Source: Alteromonadaceae bacterium
Lineage (GTDB): Bacteria; Pseudomonadota; Gammaproteobacteria; Enterobacterales; Alteromonadaceae
Reading direction: 5' to 3'
Assembly: GCA_013216015.1 (NCBI GenBank)
Contig: JABSOI010000002.1
Location: 1 to 64,000 of the forward strand
Length of the DNA: 64,000 nt
Part shown: one piece after another, positions 8,191-16,065 of the stretch
Layout: every line of letters begins with the position of its first letter
Position numbering within the stretch: the first letter of the stretch is position 1
Made by a program: the position numbers and the translations under genes
The notes under the pieces: model-generated
What the model was told of the DNA's origin: nothing
Seen by the model: the letters and a program-made list of their open reading frames with translations, nothing else
Databases searched by the model: none

Positions 8191-8961
8191 ATGTTTGAAT
8201 TACCCAATGTAGATCTTAAAGATAAAGTTTCATCAGATGAATGGCAAACAAGAATTGAACTGGCAGCATGCTATCGTTTATTTGTTATGCATGGCTGGGA
8301 CGATCTTATTTATACTCATATCTCTGCTCGTATCCCCAATTCTGACCATTTGCTTATCAATGCATTTGGACTGACCTTTGAAGAAATTACTGCTTCTAAT
8401 TTAGTTAAAATTGATATTCACGGTAATATTGTTGATCCCGATTGTCCTTTTAAATTTAATCCTGCCGGTTTTACTATTCATAGTGCTGTGCATGAAGCTC
8501 GTCATGATGCTTGTTGTGTTCTGCATGTTCATACGAATGAAACTGTCGCCGTTGCAAGTTTGGAAGAGGGCTTGTTGCCGATAAGTCAATTTGCAATGTT
8601 TGCGCTTGCCTCTATGAGTTACCACGATTATGAAGGACTGGCAGTAAATTATGAAGAAAAACTTAGATTACAGCGTGATCTTGGTGATAAAAACTTTATG
8701 TTACTGCGTAACCACGGTGCGTTGACCTTGGGGAAAACCATAGGGGATGCTTTCATGCATATGTATGATTTGATCAGAGCTTGTCAAATTCAAATACAAG
8801 TGATGTCAATGGGCATGAAACCAATCTACGTAAATCAAAGTATTATTGATGGAATTACTGCACAAGCCAATAAGGTGCATACCGGGGAAACCGGAGGGAC
8901 AAAAGCGTGGCCTGCGATGTTACGTAAGGTACAGCGTGCATATCCTGATTTCGCCAAATAA
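8191..8961 (+). CDS. Class II aldolase/adducin family protein
   Basis: The 256-aa product matches the class II aldolase/adducin head fold (PF00596). Visible are YTHISARIP, a FNPAGFTIHSAVHEARHDAC segment, the zinc-binding HVHTNETVAV motif, and RNHGALTLGKTIGDAFMHMY holding the third zinc histidine. Family members are zinc-dependent aldolases or epimerases (fuculose-1-P, ribulose-5-P) or decarboxylases, but many with this EARHDACCVLHVHT pattern have no assigned substrate. A GAGTAAGGATAAAAC ribosome-binding region precedes ATG 8191. The enolase-superfamily gene lies 436 bases downstream on the same strand, separated by two hairpins, so it is probably a separate transcript. Class II aldolases and acid-sugar dehydratases often work in one sugar-acid route, but that is only suggested here. 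Confidence 0.85.
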   Translation: MFELPNVDLKDKVSSDEWQTRIELAACYRLFVMHGWDDLIYTHISARIPNSDHLLINAFGLTFEEITASNLVKIDIHGNIVDPDCPFKFNPAGFTIHSAVHEARHDACCVLHVHTNETVAVASLEEGLLPISQFAMFALASMSYHDYEGLAVNYEEKLRLQRDLGDKNFMLLRNHGALTLGKTIGDAFMHMYDLIRACQIQIQVMSMGMKPIYVNQSIIDGITAQANKVHTGETGGTKAWPAMLRKVQRAYPDFAK

Positions 8962-9045
8962 TGTTTGAACCATATTATTTTTGACAGAGTAATTTCAGCA
9001 TAAGTAATAGCAACATAGCATTTTCAACATAAGTAAAAACAAAAA

Positions 9046-9075
9046 GTAAAAGTAAAAGTAAAAGTAAAAGTAAAA
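9046..9075. repeat. Tandem hexamer array (GTAAAA)5
   Basis: Five exact GTAAAA copies lie about 85 bases after the aldolase stop codon. This is a simple-sequence tract with no coding role. Confidence 0.9.
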
Positions 9076-9182
9076 AACAGTGTAAGTCGACAAGTTTGAT
9101 GTTCGGCCAAGCTAATGAATAAAAAGTTAACCACTAAAAATCTGTATTATTAATCCTAAATTTAGCAGTTGAAATACAATAA

Positions 9183-9210
9183 ATAGCCAGGCCACTGTTG
9201 GCCTGGCTAT
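9183..9210. terminator. Perfect 11-bp hairpin, terminator-like
   Basis: ATAGCCAGGCC and GGCCTGGCTAT form a perfect stem with a six-base loop, 220 bases after the class II aldolase stop. The T-tract after it is weak, so termination is likely but not certain. Confidence 0.55.
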
Positions 9211-9241
9211 GTAAAAATGTTCTTCTCTAACTTTTTTAACT

Positions 9242-9282
9242 ATCATTTTGTACTTAGTTAAAATGACTAAGTACAAAATGAT
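9242..9282. promoter_or_regulatory. 17-bp perfect palindrome upstream of the enolase-superfamily gene
   Basis: ATCATTTTGTACTTAGT and its exact reverse complement are separated by a 7-base loop (TAAAATG). There is no GC-rich stem or T-tract, so it looks more like a dimeric repressor operator (core TTGTACTTAGT/ACTAAGTACAA) than a terminator. It ends about 115 bases before the start at 9398. The 436-base gap (8962-9397) otherwise holds the GTAAAA array and the 9183-9210 hairpin. Confidence 0.6.
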
Positions 9283-9397
9283 TGAGTAAAAAGTGACGAA
9301 GAATATTTTGCTACATAACCATACTATTGGTTACCGCGCTTTCAACGATTTAAGCTGATGATTCCGGGTTAAAGGAAATGGATAAAATGGAGAGAAA

Positions 9398-10573
9398 ATG
9401 AAAGTAACCCACGTAGAAATTTTTGATATTGAATGCCCTAAACGCCCCGGCTGGAATCCTGTATTTATTCGAATTCACACTGATGAAGGTATTAGCGGTG
9501 TTGGTGAAGCTGGTTTAGCTTACGATTGGGGACACAGTGCTGCTGCGGCAATGCTTAAAGAAATAAGTGAAGCAATATTAATTGGCTTTAACCCTTTTCA
9601 AACTGAATTATTGTGGAAACGTATGCTGCGTGAAAGCTTTTGGGGCTTAGGTGGCGGACCTGTTATTTATGCCGCAATGAGCGCTATAGACACCGCTTTA
9701 TGGGATATTAAAGCTAAAGCTTTGGGTGTACCTGTTTATCAGCTATTGGGCGGCAAAGTGAACGATAAATTACGTACCTATGCCAGCCAGTTGCAGTTTG
9801 ACTGGGACAGTGAGGTCACTAAATTAATTCAACCTGAAGAGTATGGCAGGGCGGCTGAAAAAGCTATCGCTCAAGGTTATGACGCAGTTAAGGTTGACCC
9901 GATAGTTTACGATAAAGATGGTAATTCACATTTTGACCGCACTAAATTATTTACCAAACCAGAATTACGTTTGTTTAAAGCCAGATTACAATCAATAAGA
10001 GACGCAGTTGGTGAAGATGTTGACATAATTTTTGAATGTCATTCATTAATGGGCGTTGCCAGTGCTATTCAAATGGGGCCGATTGTAGAAGAAATGGGTT
10101 GCCTGTTCTATGAAGAACCCGTGAATTACTTAAATTCAGCAATACACAAAAAAGTTGCCGACAAAGTTAATGTACCCATTGCTGGTGGTGAACGTTTATA
10201 TAACCGCTGGGGCATTCGTCCTTATATGGAAGATCAAAGTATTGATGTTCTGCAACCTGATATTGGTTTATGTGGTGGTTTTACTGAAGCTAAAAAAGTA
10301 TGTGATTATGCCGATGTTTACGATGTGCGCATTCAAGCCCATGTTTGCGGTGGCCCTGTTGCAACAGCGGCATCCTTGCATTTAGAAACCGCGATCCCTA
10401 ACTTCTTAATTCATGAACACCATACTTATGCAATTAAAGAGTGGAACCGTGAACTTTGTCTGCAAGATCCACAGCCCAAAGATGGTTTCTTTCAAGTGAC
10501 AGAAGTACCTGGTATTGGTATTGAACTTAACGATGAAGTGGTTAAACGTTCGCCTCATGTAACGGTTAAGTAA
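9398..10573 (+). CDS. Enolase-superfamily (mandelate racemase/muconate lactonizing type) dehydratase-like enzyme
   Basis: The 391-aa length and both domains fit the mandelate racemase/acid-sugar dehydratase branch. An N-terminal capping domain (1-125, ending SAIDTALWDIKAKALGVPVY) is followed by the barrel. The expected metal ligands are visible on successive strands: the Glu of IIFECHS, the Glu pair of FYEEPV and the Glu of AGGERL. IQAHVCGGPVATAA carries the barrel histidine that acts as acid/base in D-mannonate/galactonate dehydratase relatives. The second strand reads AVKVDP, so the KxK lysines of racemases are absent, which favours a dehydratase. The substrate is probably a sugar acid. A GGAGAGAAA ribosome-binding site precedes ATG 9398. 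The palindrome at 9242-9282 is a likely control site. Confidence 0.85.
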   Translation: MKVTHVEIFDIECPKRPGWNPVFIRIHTDEGISGVGEAGLAYDWGHSAAAAMLKEISEAILIGFNPFQTELLWKRMLRESFWGLGGGPVIYAAMSAIDTALWDIKAKALGVPVYQLLGGKVNDKLRTYASQLQFDWDSEVTKLIQPEEYGRAAEKAIAQGYDAVKVDPIVYDKDGNSHFDRTKLFTKPELRLFKARLQSIRDAVGEDVDIIFECHSLMGVASAIQMGPIVEEMGCLFYEEPVNYLNSAIHKKVADKVNVPIAGGERLYNRWGIRPYMEDQSIDVLQPDIGLCGGFTEAKKVCDYADVYDVRIQAHVCGGPVATAASLHLETAIPNFLIHEHHTYAIKEWNRELCLQDPQPKDGFFQVTEVPGIGIELNDEVVKRSPHVTVK

Positions 10574-11149
10574 TTTTTGTAGTTTGCCGTAAGGAAACAA
10601 AAAATTTGTACTATCAGTAATACCAAACGTTACAAAACATGATAAGCCAGATTTTTTGTTTTTTTTATCCATTCTGGGAGGTTCCTCCTGGAAGCATTTA
10701 GTTATACATGTTCCCAAAGTTATGATAAACAGGCAATAAATGAATTGTAGTTTTTAATCAAAGAGACTTATTCCAACCCTTCAGGAATTGCAAAGTTGAG
10801 CAAGTAGTTTGGGTATACTTCAACCTTTGAAGGGGTTATTCCATGAAACATTTTCACATTTTTGATGGTGGTATTTTGTTCATAGTGAAAGTTTTAACGA
10901 TGAATTTATCGTTAAAGAAATGGTAACTCATTGAAAATAACAATAAAAAGCCAAGCAAAAAGCACAACCTCAGTTTTATACTATAGTTAGTTAAGTTCGA
11001 GAGTTATTCATGGGTATGAAGTTGACTCTACCTTCCTGAAAATTATCAAAGTACTAGGGACGGTTTATACCAATTACATTAATAAATTGGGACAGTAATG
11101 GTTAGTGCCCGATAATAAAATTGAAAAATCCATCACGGAGGATAAACCA
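10574..11149. other. Gene-free stretch before the cytochrome c/P450 cluster
   Basis: No gene is supported. An imperfect inverted repeat around 10767-10848 (TATTCCAACCCTTCA paired with TGAAGGGGTTATTCC) contains AGTTTGGGTATA, a string also found in hairpins at 14954-14987 and near 62200-62232. The cluster promoter presumably lies between about 10900 and 11100. GGAGG at 11137-11141 is the ribosome-binding site that fixes the next start. Confidence 0.5.
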
Positions 11150-13501
11150 ATGATCAATCGACTTCTATATCGACTAGTACTATTTTTTGTAAAATATCCC
11201 AAAATCCTTTCAACGTTTGTATTTCTGTTTATCATCAGCTTAGTGCTGGGATTTATTGCCAATAATGCCTATGAGAATTGGGATGATGATCCTGATCGAG
11301 GTGCGATAGGAATAGAAAATGGCGCATTAGGGGAAAGCTATTCAAAACCTTTTTATCTTGAACAAGGCTGGAGTGAGTCTGATAGTTTGTGGTTTTATAA
11401 TACCACTCAAGGATCAGATTTATTGCCGTATGATTTCTTTTTAGTATTGGAGCAGGCTGGTAACAAAAATTTATTTCTGGCTGATCATAATATTGACAAA
11501 TATCGCTTCTTGCCTCAAAAAGTAACTTTATCTAACCGTGAGGCTTTACCAGTGGGCATGGTAAAAGATACCTATAAGGGTAAGGATTATATAGGATTTA
11601 CCTGTGCGGCTTGTCATACGGGTCAAATAAATTATCAAGATGAGGCAATTCGTATCGATGGTGCACCGACGATGGCGGATTTATCTGGATTCTTATTGGC
11701 GTTGGAATATTCATTGAAGTGTTCATTACTTGATGATGATAAAAAAGAGTTAGAACTATCTGATGATGATAGAGACAAGTGTGCAAAATCTAATGATGAT
11801 AAAAACAAGCGTTTTGTGGATAATGTATTGAACCTAGACAATGATTATTCTACAGCGTCAGAAGTGAATAAAGGCTTAAGAAAATGGGCAGGCCGGATTA
11901 GTCTATATAATGCTGTTAACGACAGCATCACAGCTAAGGGTAAGAAACTAGAATACGGTTATGCGCGCCTTGACGCTTTTGGACGAATTTATAACAGAGT
12001 ACTCGAGCACATTCTTAATAAAAAACAGATAGGCGATTTGCTTGCTCAGATAGGCACACGGAATTGTATCGTAGGGCATACTGAATGTAAGCGACTAATC
12101 AACGATACACAGATAGAGAATGTACTTAAGGGAATGAATGAAACGATTGTCGATGACGATGAATTCTTTACTATTTTAACTCGCCTACAAAAACCAGCAC
12201 CAGATTATCCAGGATTCGGCATAAAAAGTGATGGAATGTATAGGGTCCGTAATGCTATTTTTAATAGTCCAAATGCACCCGTTAGTTATCCCTTTTTATG
12301 GGATATTCCTCAGTCTACTTATGTGCAATGGAATGGTCTTGCTTCTAACGCTGGTATAGGACCTCTTGGCCGTAATGTAGGTGAAGTGATTGGTGTATTT
12401 GCTAATATTGACTGGAAAGTGAAAAAGCCTGGTTGGACTTTAGCTTCATTGCTTAGTGGACAAAAAAATAAAGCGAAACAAATAGAATTCGAGTCATCCG
12501 TAGATTTATTCAACTTGCAAAAAATTGAAAGTCATTTAAGTACTCTACTATCACCAGAGTGGCCTGCAAAGAAATTTGGATGCAAGGAAGAATCTGGGAA
12601 ACCTAACAAAAACCCTTGGTGCGAAGAGAAAGAAAAAGAGAAAGATGAAGATAAACCTTCCCAGCCCTGGTGTATTGATAATGAAAATGATGCCAATCCT
12701 TGGTGTATTGATAAAGTAAAAGCTGATCAAGGTAAAATAACTTACGCTAAACATTGTCAGTCATGTCATGAAGTGATTGATCGTACTGCTTATGACCGAT
12801 TGGTTATTTCTAAAATGACGGGTTTGGTCGAAATTGGTACAGATCCTCAAATGGCAAATAACAGTGTTAATTTTATGGGTAAGGCTGGTAATTTTAAACA
12901 TACGTATCAAAAGCTTGACGTGGGCTCGGTGGTAATTGAAGAAGATGCACCAGTTATACAATTATTGACTGCGGCAACAACTGGTACGGTAGCAACACCG
13001 GATCCTGATAAATGGTTCCTACATCGTTGGGCTGATTGGTTGTATATATTGTATTTGTCCTATACTGGTAATGAAATAAAATCAAGCATAAAAAGTGGTG
13101 ATTATTTGGTAGATACCACCTCAGATCCATACAATTCATTACTCTCATATAAAGCTCGTTCATTAAATGGAATTTGGGCTACTGCCCCGTATTTACATAA
13201 CGGCTCAGTACCAACTTTATATGATTTATTGTTACCGGCAGAAAAGTGCAAAACTGAGCTTCCTATCACTAAATTTCGTCCTGTGAAGTTTAAGGTGGGA
13301 CTTCGTGAGTTCGACACTAAAAAAGTAGGATTTATCAGTGATGGAGAACAGGGTTTTACATTTGACACATCAAAGCCTGGTAATAGGAATGTTGGTCATG
13401 AATATGGTGCATGTGAAACAAACCTGCCTGATGGCAAGGTATTATATGCTTTGAGTGATGAGGAGCGTTGGCAGTTGGTTGAGTATTTAAAAACACTTTA
13501 A
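11150..13501 (+). CDS. RoxA-like dihaem c-type cytochrome
   Basis: GGAGG 8 bases before ATG 11150 sets the start over the in-frame GTG at 11105, giving 783 aa. An N-terminal membrane helix (about residues 16-38) anchors a periplasmic protein with two c-haem sites, CAACH (152-156) and CQSCH (536-540). The block GIWATAPYLHNGSVPTLYDL (about 675-694) is characteristic of the rubber-oxygenase RoxA/RoxB group and its many uncharacterised relatives. RoxA proteins are dioxygenases that cleave polyisoprene; whether this one is an oxygenase or an electron carrier cannot be told from sequence. Two low-complexity charged inserts stand out: an Asp/Lys-rich loop (about 195-220) and a segment with repeated NPWC/QPWC motifs (about 477-530) just before the second haem site. 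The cytochrome P450 start is 34 bases downstream, so an operon is likely. Confidence 0.75.
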   Translation: MINRLLYRLVLFFVKYPKILSTFVFLFIISLVLGFIANNAYENWDDDPDRGAIGIENGALGESYSKPFYLEQGWSESDSLWFYNTTQGSDLLPYDFFLVLEQAGNKNLFLADHNIDKYRFLPQKVTLSNREALPVGMVKDTYKGKDYIGFTCAACHTGQINYQDEAIRIDGAPTMADLSGFLLALEYSLKCSLLDDDKKELELSDDDRDKCAKSNDDKNKRFVDNVLNLDNDYSTASEVNKGLRKWAGRISLYNAVNDSITAKGKKLEYGYARLDAFGRIYNRVLEHILNKKQIGDLLAQIGTRNCIVGHTECKRLINDTQIENVLKGMNETIVDDDEFFTILTRLQKPAPDYPGFGIKSDGMYRVRNAIFNSPNAPVSYPFLWDIPQSTYVQWNGLASNAGIGPLGRNVGEVIGVFANIDWKVKKPGWTLASLLSGQKNKAKQIEFESSVDLFNLQKIESHLSTLLSPEWPAKKFGCKEESGKPNKNPWCEEKEKEKDEDKPSQPWCIDNENDANPWCIDKVKADQGKITYAKHCQSCHEVIDRTAYDRLVISKMTGLVEIGTDPQMANNSVNFMGKAGNFKHTYQKLDVGSVVIEEDAPVIQLLTAATTGTVATPDPDKWFLHRWADWLYILYLSYTGNEIKSSIKSGDYLVDTTSDPYNSLLSYKARSLNGIWATAPYLHNGSVPTLYDLLLPAEKCKTELPITKFRPVKFKVGLREFDTKKVGFISDGEQGFTFDTSKPGNRNVGHEYGACETNLPDGKVLYALSDEERWQLVEYLKTL

Positions 13502-13535
13502 TTTATTCACTTAACAAAAAATGAAAGGAAGCATT

Positions 13536-14882
13536 ATGTCTGAAACAGTAAAAAATTATTTGCAAGAATATGATAATGCGGCAGAGGCTGATAAATACCC
13601 ATTAGTACAGAAGTGGATGAAAACAGAGCCTTTACCGTTCTTTAAACAATTGCGTGCTGAACGTCCTATTCTTGTTACACCCCAATGCACTTTAGTTGCA
13701 TTATTCACAGATGTTAGAGACGCATTGGAGATGCCAAAGATATTTACGGTAGATTTATATAAGCCGAAAATGGGGGTGACTGATAAGGAAGAAGGTTATC
13801 TTATGGCACATGACGATGATGCATTGCATTATCGTGAAAAATCTTTGATGCAAGGTTTTTTAAATCGAGATGATCTACCTGTTGTCCGCAAACTGATTGG
13901 GGATGTATCTAAAAAAATTCTTGATGCTGCTGATGGTAATATTGAAATTGTTAATCGGTATTGCCGTATGGTGCCTGCTTATTTGGTACAAGACTATTTT
14001 GGTCTGGATGGTATAGGTAAGAAAAATTTGATTAAGTGGTCTTTCTGGAATCAATATGATGCATTTCATAATCAGCCTTTTGATTTGAATTCAAAAGAGA
14101 AATTTGACCATATTGTTGAAGAACATGACAAGGTGTCTCAGGAGCTTGTGGCTTATTTGATCGTATTAATGGGTCGTAAAGCGCTGAGAGCAAAAATTGA
14201 AGGCCGTTTAAATCTGTTATTGACGCCCTGGCGTTTAATTAAGTGGTTGTTCAACAAAATATTACATCGTGAGCCAGAAGTAAAATACGATATGGTGATG
14301 AGAATGTTACGCTCTACTTTTGACAAAGAAGTAGATTTTCCATTGACCAGAATTGCAAATAATGTTGGTGGACTTTTAATTGGTTCAATTGAAACCACCT
14401 CTCAAGTGGTATCGCAATCAATTCAATATTTGTTGGACCGACCCGACTTGTTGAATAAGGCTAAAGCAGCTGCACTGCTGGAATCACCTGAAAAATTTGA
14501 TGCTATCGTATGGGAAACACTACGTTATGTGCCTATAAGTCCTTATATGTTCCGCCAAGTCTCTGAGGATTATACTTTGGCCAAAGGGACTGAACGTGAA
14601 ACAAAAATAACTGCAGGTACCAATGTATTATTACTTTCACAATCAGCGATGTTTGATACTTATGCTTTCGAAAAACCTGATGAATTCAATATAAATCGAA
14701 ACGGGTATCATAATTTTACTTTTGGTTTTGGATCTCATCACTGTCTGGGTAAATACATTGGAATGGAGATGATTCCTGAGATGGTACGTCAAGTGGTACT
14801 ACGACAAAATATAACCAGTGAAGGTAGTATTGATTATAAAGAGGGTCCTTTCCCGGAAGAATATAATATTAACTGGTCGTGA
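13536..14882 (+). CDS. Cytochrome P450
   Basis: ATG 13536 is preferred over 13521 because AAAGGAAG lies 6 bases upstream of it; the product is 448 aa. All P450 landmarks are present: an I-helix segment GGLLIGSIETTSQVV, in which Glu replaces the residue before the conserved Thr; the ExxR pair in WETLRYVP (E327, R330); and the haem-thiolate loop FGFGSHHCLG with ligand Cys403. There is no signal peptide or membrane anchor, so it is a soluble cytoplasmic bacterial P450. It needs a redox partner, but no ferredoxin or ferredoxin reductase gene is nearby. It is immediately downstream of the RoxA-like cytochrome c gene and convergent with the COQ4-like gene. Substrate unknown; RoxA-P450 adjacency suggests a lipid or isoprenoid-type substrate, which is inference. 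Confidence 0.92.
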   Translation: MSETVKNYLQEYDNAAEADKYPLVQKWMKTEPLPFFKQLRAERPILVTPQCTLVALFTDVRDALEMPKIFTVDLYKPKMGVTDKEEGYLMAHDDDALHYREKSLMQGFLNRDDLPVVRKLIGDVSKKILDAADGNIEIVNRYCRMVPAYLVQDYFGLDGIGKKNLIKWSFWNQYDAFHNQPFDLNSKEKFDHIVEEHDKVSQELVAYLIVLMGRKALRAKIEGRLNLLLTPWRLIKWLFNKILHREPEVKYDMVMRMLRSTFDKEVDFPLTRIANNVGGLLIGSIETTSQVVSQSIQYLLDRPDLLNKAKAAALLESPEKFDAIVWETLRYVPISPYMFRQVSEDYTLAKGTERETKITAGTNVLLLSQSAMFDTYAFEKPDEFNINRNGYHNFTFGFGSHHCLGKYIGMEMIPEMVRQVVLRQNITSEGSIDYKEGPFPEEYNINWS

Positions 14883-14953
14883 CATCATATTCATATTACT
14901 TCAATTATTTTACTTGAACGCAATTGGTTGTTTCTGTTACTGATGTGGAATAG

Positions 14954-14987
14954 ATACCCAAACTGCATTTCAATGTAGTTTGGGTAT
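14954..14987. repeat. Palindromic ATACCCAAACT hairpin
   Basis: ATACCCAAACTGCATT pairs with AATGTAGTTTGGGTAT over 16 positions (one G-T wobble) with a two-base loop. It sits between the convergent P450 and COQ4-like genes and could stop transcription in both directions although T-tracts are absent. Strings of the same family occur near 10807 and 62221. Confidence 0.65.
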
Positions 14988-15121
14988 ATCCAGGGCGTCC
15001 ATCAATCTTTTGTGAACCTACTTAAAGGCGGAGTCAAAGTCATATTACAATCAATATATTAAGACAGACTTTTTGTTTTTTACACACTGTTTGCGTAGTT
15101 GATGTTGTTTTATAAAGCAAT

Positions 15122-15610
15122 TTATGGTCGCTGGGTATAAGTCAAAATTTGCAAGTTGAACATGTTGCGCACCTCGGCTAATGGCATGTCCATATATTGT
15201 TCATAGCCTTTAACTTCCCATTTTCGGGTCATCTTTTTTGATTGAATATAAATCCTGTATAAAAGCGGGAGACCAAGAAATATACTTTTGATAATATTAA
15301 TAAAGCCGATCTCTTTAATTAATTTCTTCGCCTCAGGGGTATTTGTATAGGCAAGATAGTCTTTAAAACTCATATCTGTGCCAAATAACGTCCAATAATC
15401 ACCTGCTGCTTCATCTAAAATACTGGTGTTTACACCGAAAAATACGTGACCAACATCATGATGTACTAATAATTCAGTCCACTTGGTTTTGGGTTCTGGC
15501 ACCGAAAATAAATGGGCATTAACTGAATAAAATTCAGCTAAAGCTTCTCTCAATGTCAACCTGCAGTCTTGCTCTTGAAATTCAGCTATTTTCGTTCTGT
15601 CAAATTTCAT
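15122..15610 (-). CDS. COQ4-like protein (ubiquinone biosynthesis family)
   Basis: This 162-aa protein contains the COQ4 metal-site signature HDxxHx11E exactly: His51-Asp52, His55 and Glu67 in VHHDVGHVFFG...LDE. The helical context around it (WTELLVHHD, DYWTLFGTDMSFKDYLAY) also fits. COQ4 proteins are needed for coenzyme Q biosynthesis; recent work assigns oxidative decarboxylation of the quinone head precursor to them, and they bind isoprenoid tails. This one is shorter than the usual 220-260 residues, with no N-terminal extension. It is encoded convergently to the RoxA-like/P450 pair and away from other quinone genes, so it may serve a specialised lipid or isoprenoid step. An AAGGAATGACATG leader gives a ribosome-binding site. 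Confidence 0.65.
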   Translation of the reverse strand: MKFDRTKIAEFQEQDCRLTLREALAEFYSVNAHLFSVPEPKTKWTELLVHHDVGHVFFGVNTSILDEAAGDYWTLFGTDMSFKDYLAYTNTPEAKKLIKEIGFINIIKSIFLGLPLLYRIYIQSKKMTRKWEVKGYEQYMDMPLAEVRNMFNLQILTYTQRP

Positions 15611-16041
15611 GTCATTCCTTAATTATGATGGTTGCAGGCTTTTAATTACCTGAATTCAAGTAATAAGTTTAGGCTAAAATTCCGGGTGTTTAATTAAATT
15701 TATTTAACTATTTAACTATTTAACTATTTAACTATTTAACTATTTAACTATTTAATAAGAATGCACTTATGGTTCACTTGATAGTGCCCATCCGGAAACG
15801 GACACTAGATAGAAAATCGTAATAACTATTTAAAAACAAATGGTTTTCTGTAATTTACACTGTCCTCATCACTATTTGTAAATAATAAGTAAAACAAAGA
15901 GCTTAAATAACAAGATGTTGTAAACAGTCTGATAAATATCCATTGTAAAGGTTTACTCTAAAGAGTTATTATGAGGTTCTTTTAGGGTTAATAAATTATC
16001 AAGAGTATATTGCATAACATTCAGGATCATTAGATAAGAAT
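15611..16041. other. Gene-free stretch between the COQ4-like and MshQ-like genes
   Basis: This divergent intergenic region carries promoters for both neighbours. It holds the AACTATTT array (15701-15755) and otherwise AT-rich unique sequence. No frame or RNA gene was recognised. Confidence 0.5.
15701..15755. repeat. Tandem octamer array (TATTTAAC)6 plus partial
   Basis: Six exact 8-base units TATTTAAC and a partial seventh lie in the divergent region upstream of both the COQ4-like gene and the MshQ-like gene. Copy-number change here would alter promoter spacing. Confidence 0.95.
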
Positions 16042-16065
16042 AAGGATGAGGATGAGGATGATGAT
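16042..16065 (+). promoter_or_regulatory. Repeated Shine-Dalgarno tract before the MshQ-like gene
   Basis: The 24 bases before ATG 16066 consist of AAGGAT, GAGGAT, GAGGAT and GATGAT, giving three overlapping purine-rich ribosome-binding cores in 6-base steps. Only the nearest lies at a normal distance. The array itself can slip. Confidence 0.7.

Noticed and set aside
8191-10573. One fucose-type operon joining the aldolase and enolase-superfamily genes with the SDR/lactonase genes at 27-28 kb
   Set aside because: The two groups are 17 kb apart, on different strands and separated by unrelated genes and hairpins; only the individual families fit such a route.
12551-12754. Minus-strand frame rich in Phe/Ile/Leu resembling a membrane peptide
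   Set aside because: It is the antisense shadow of the Lys/Glu/Asp-rich insert in the RoxA-like gene.
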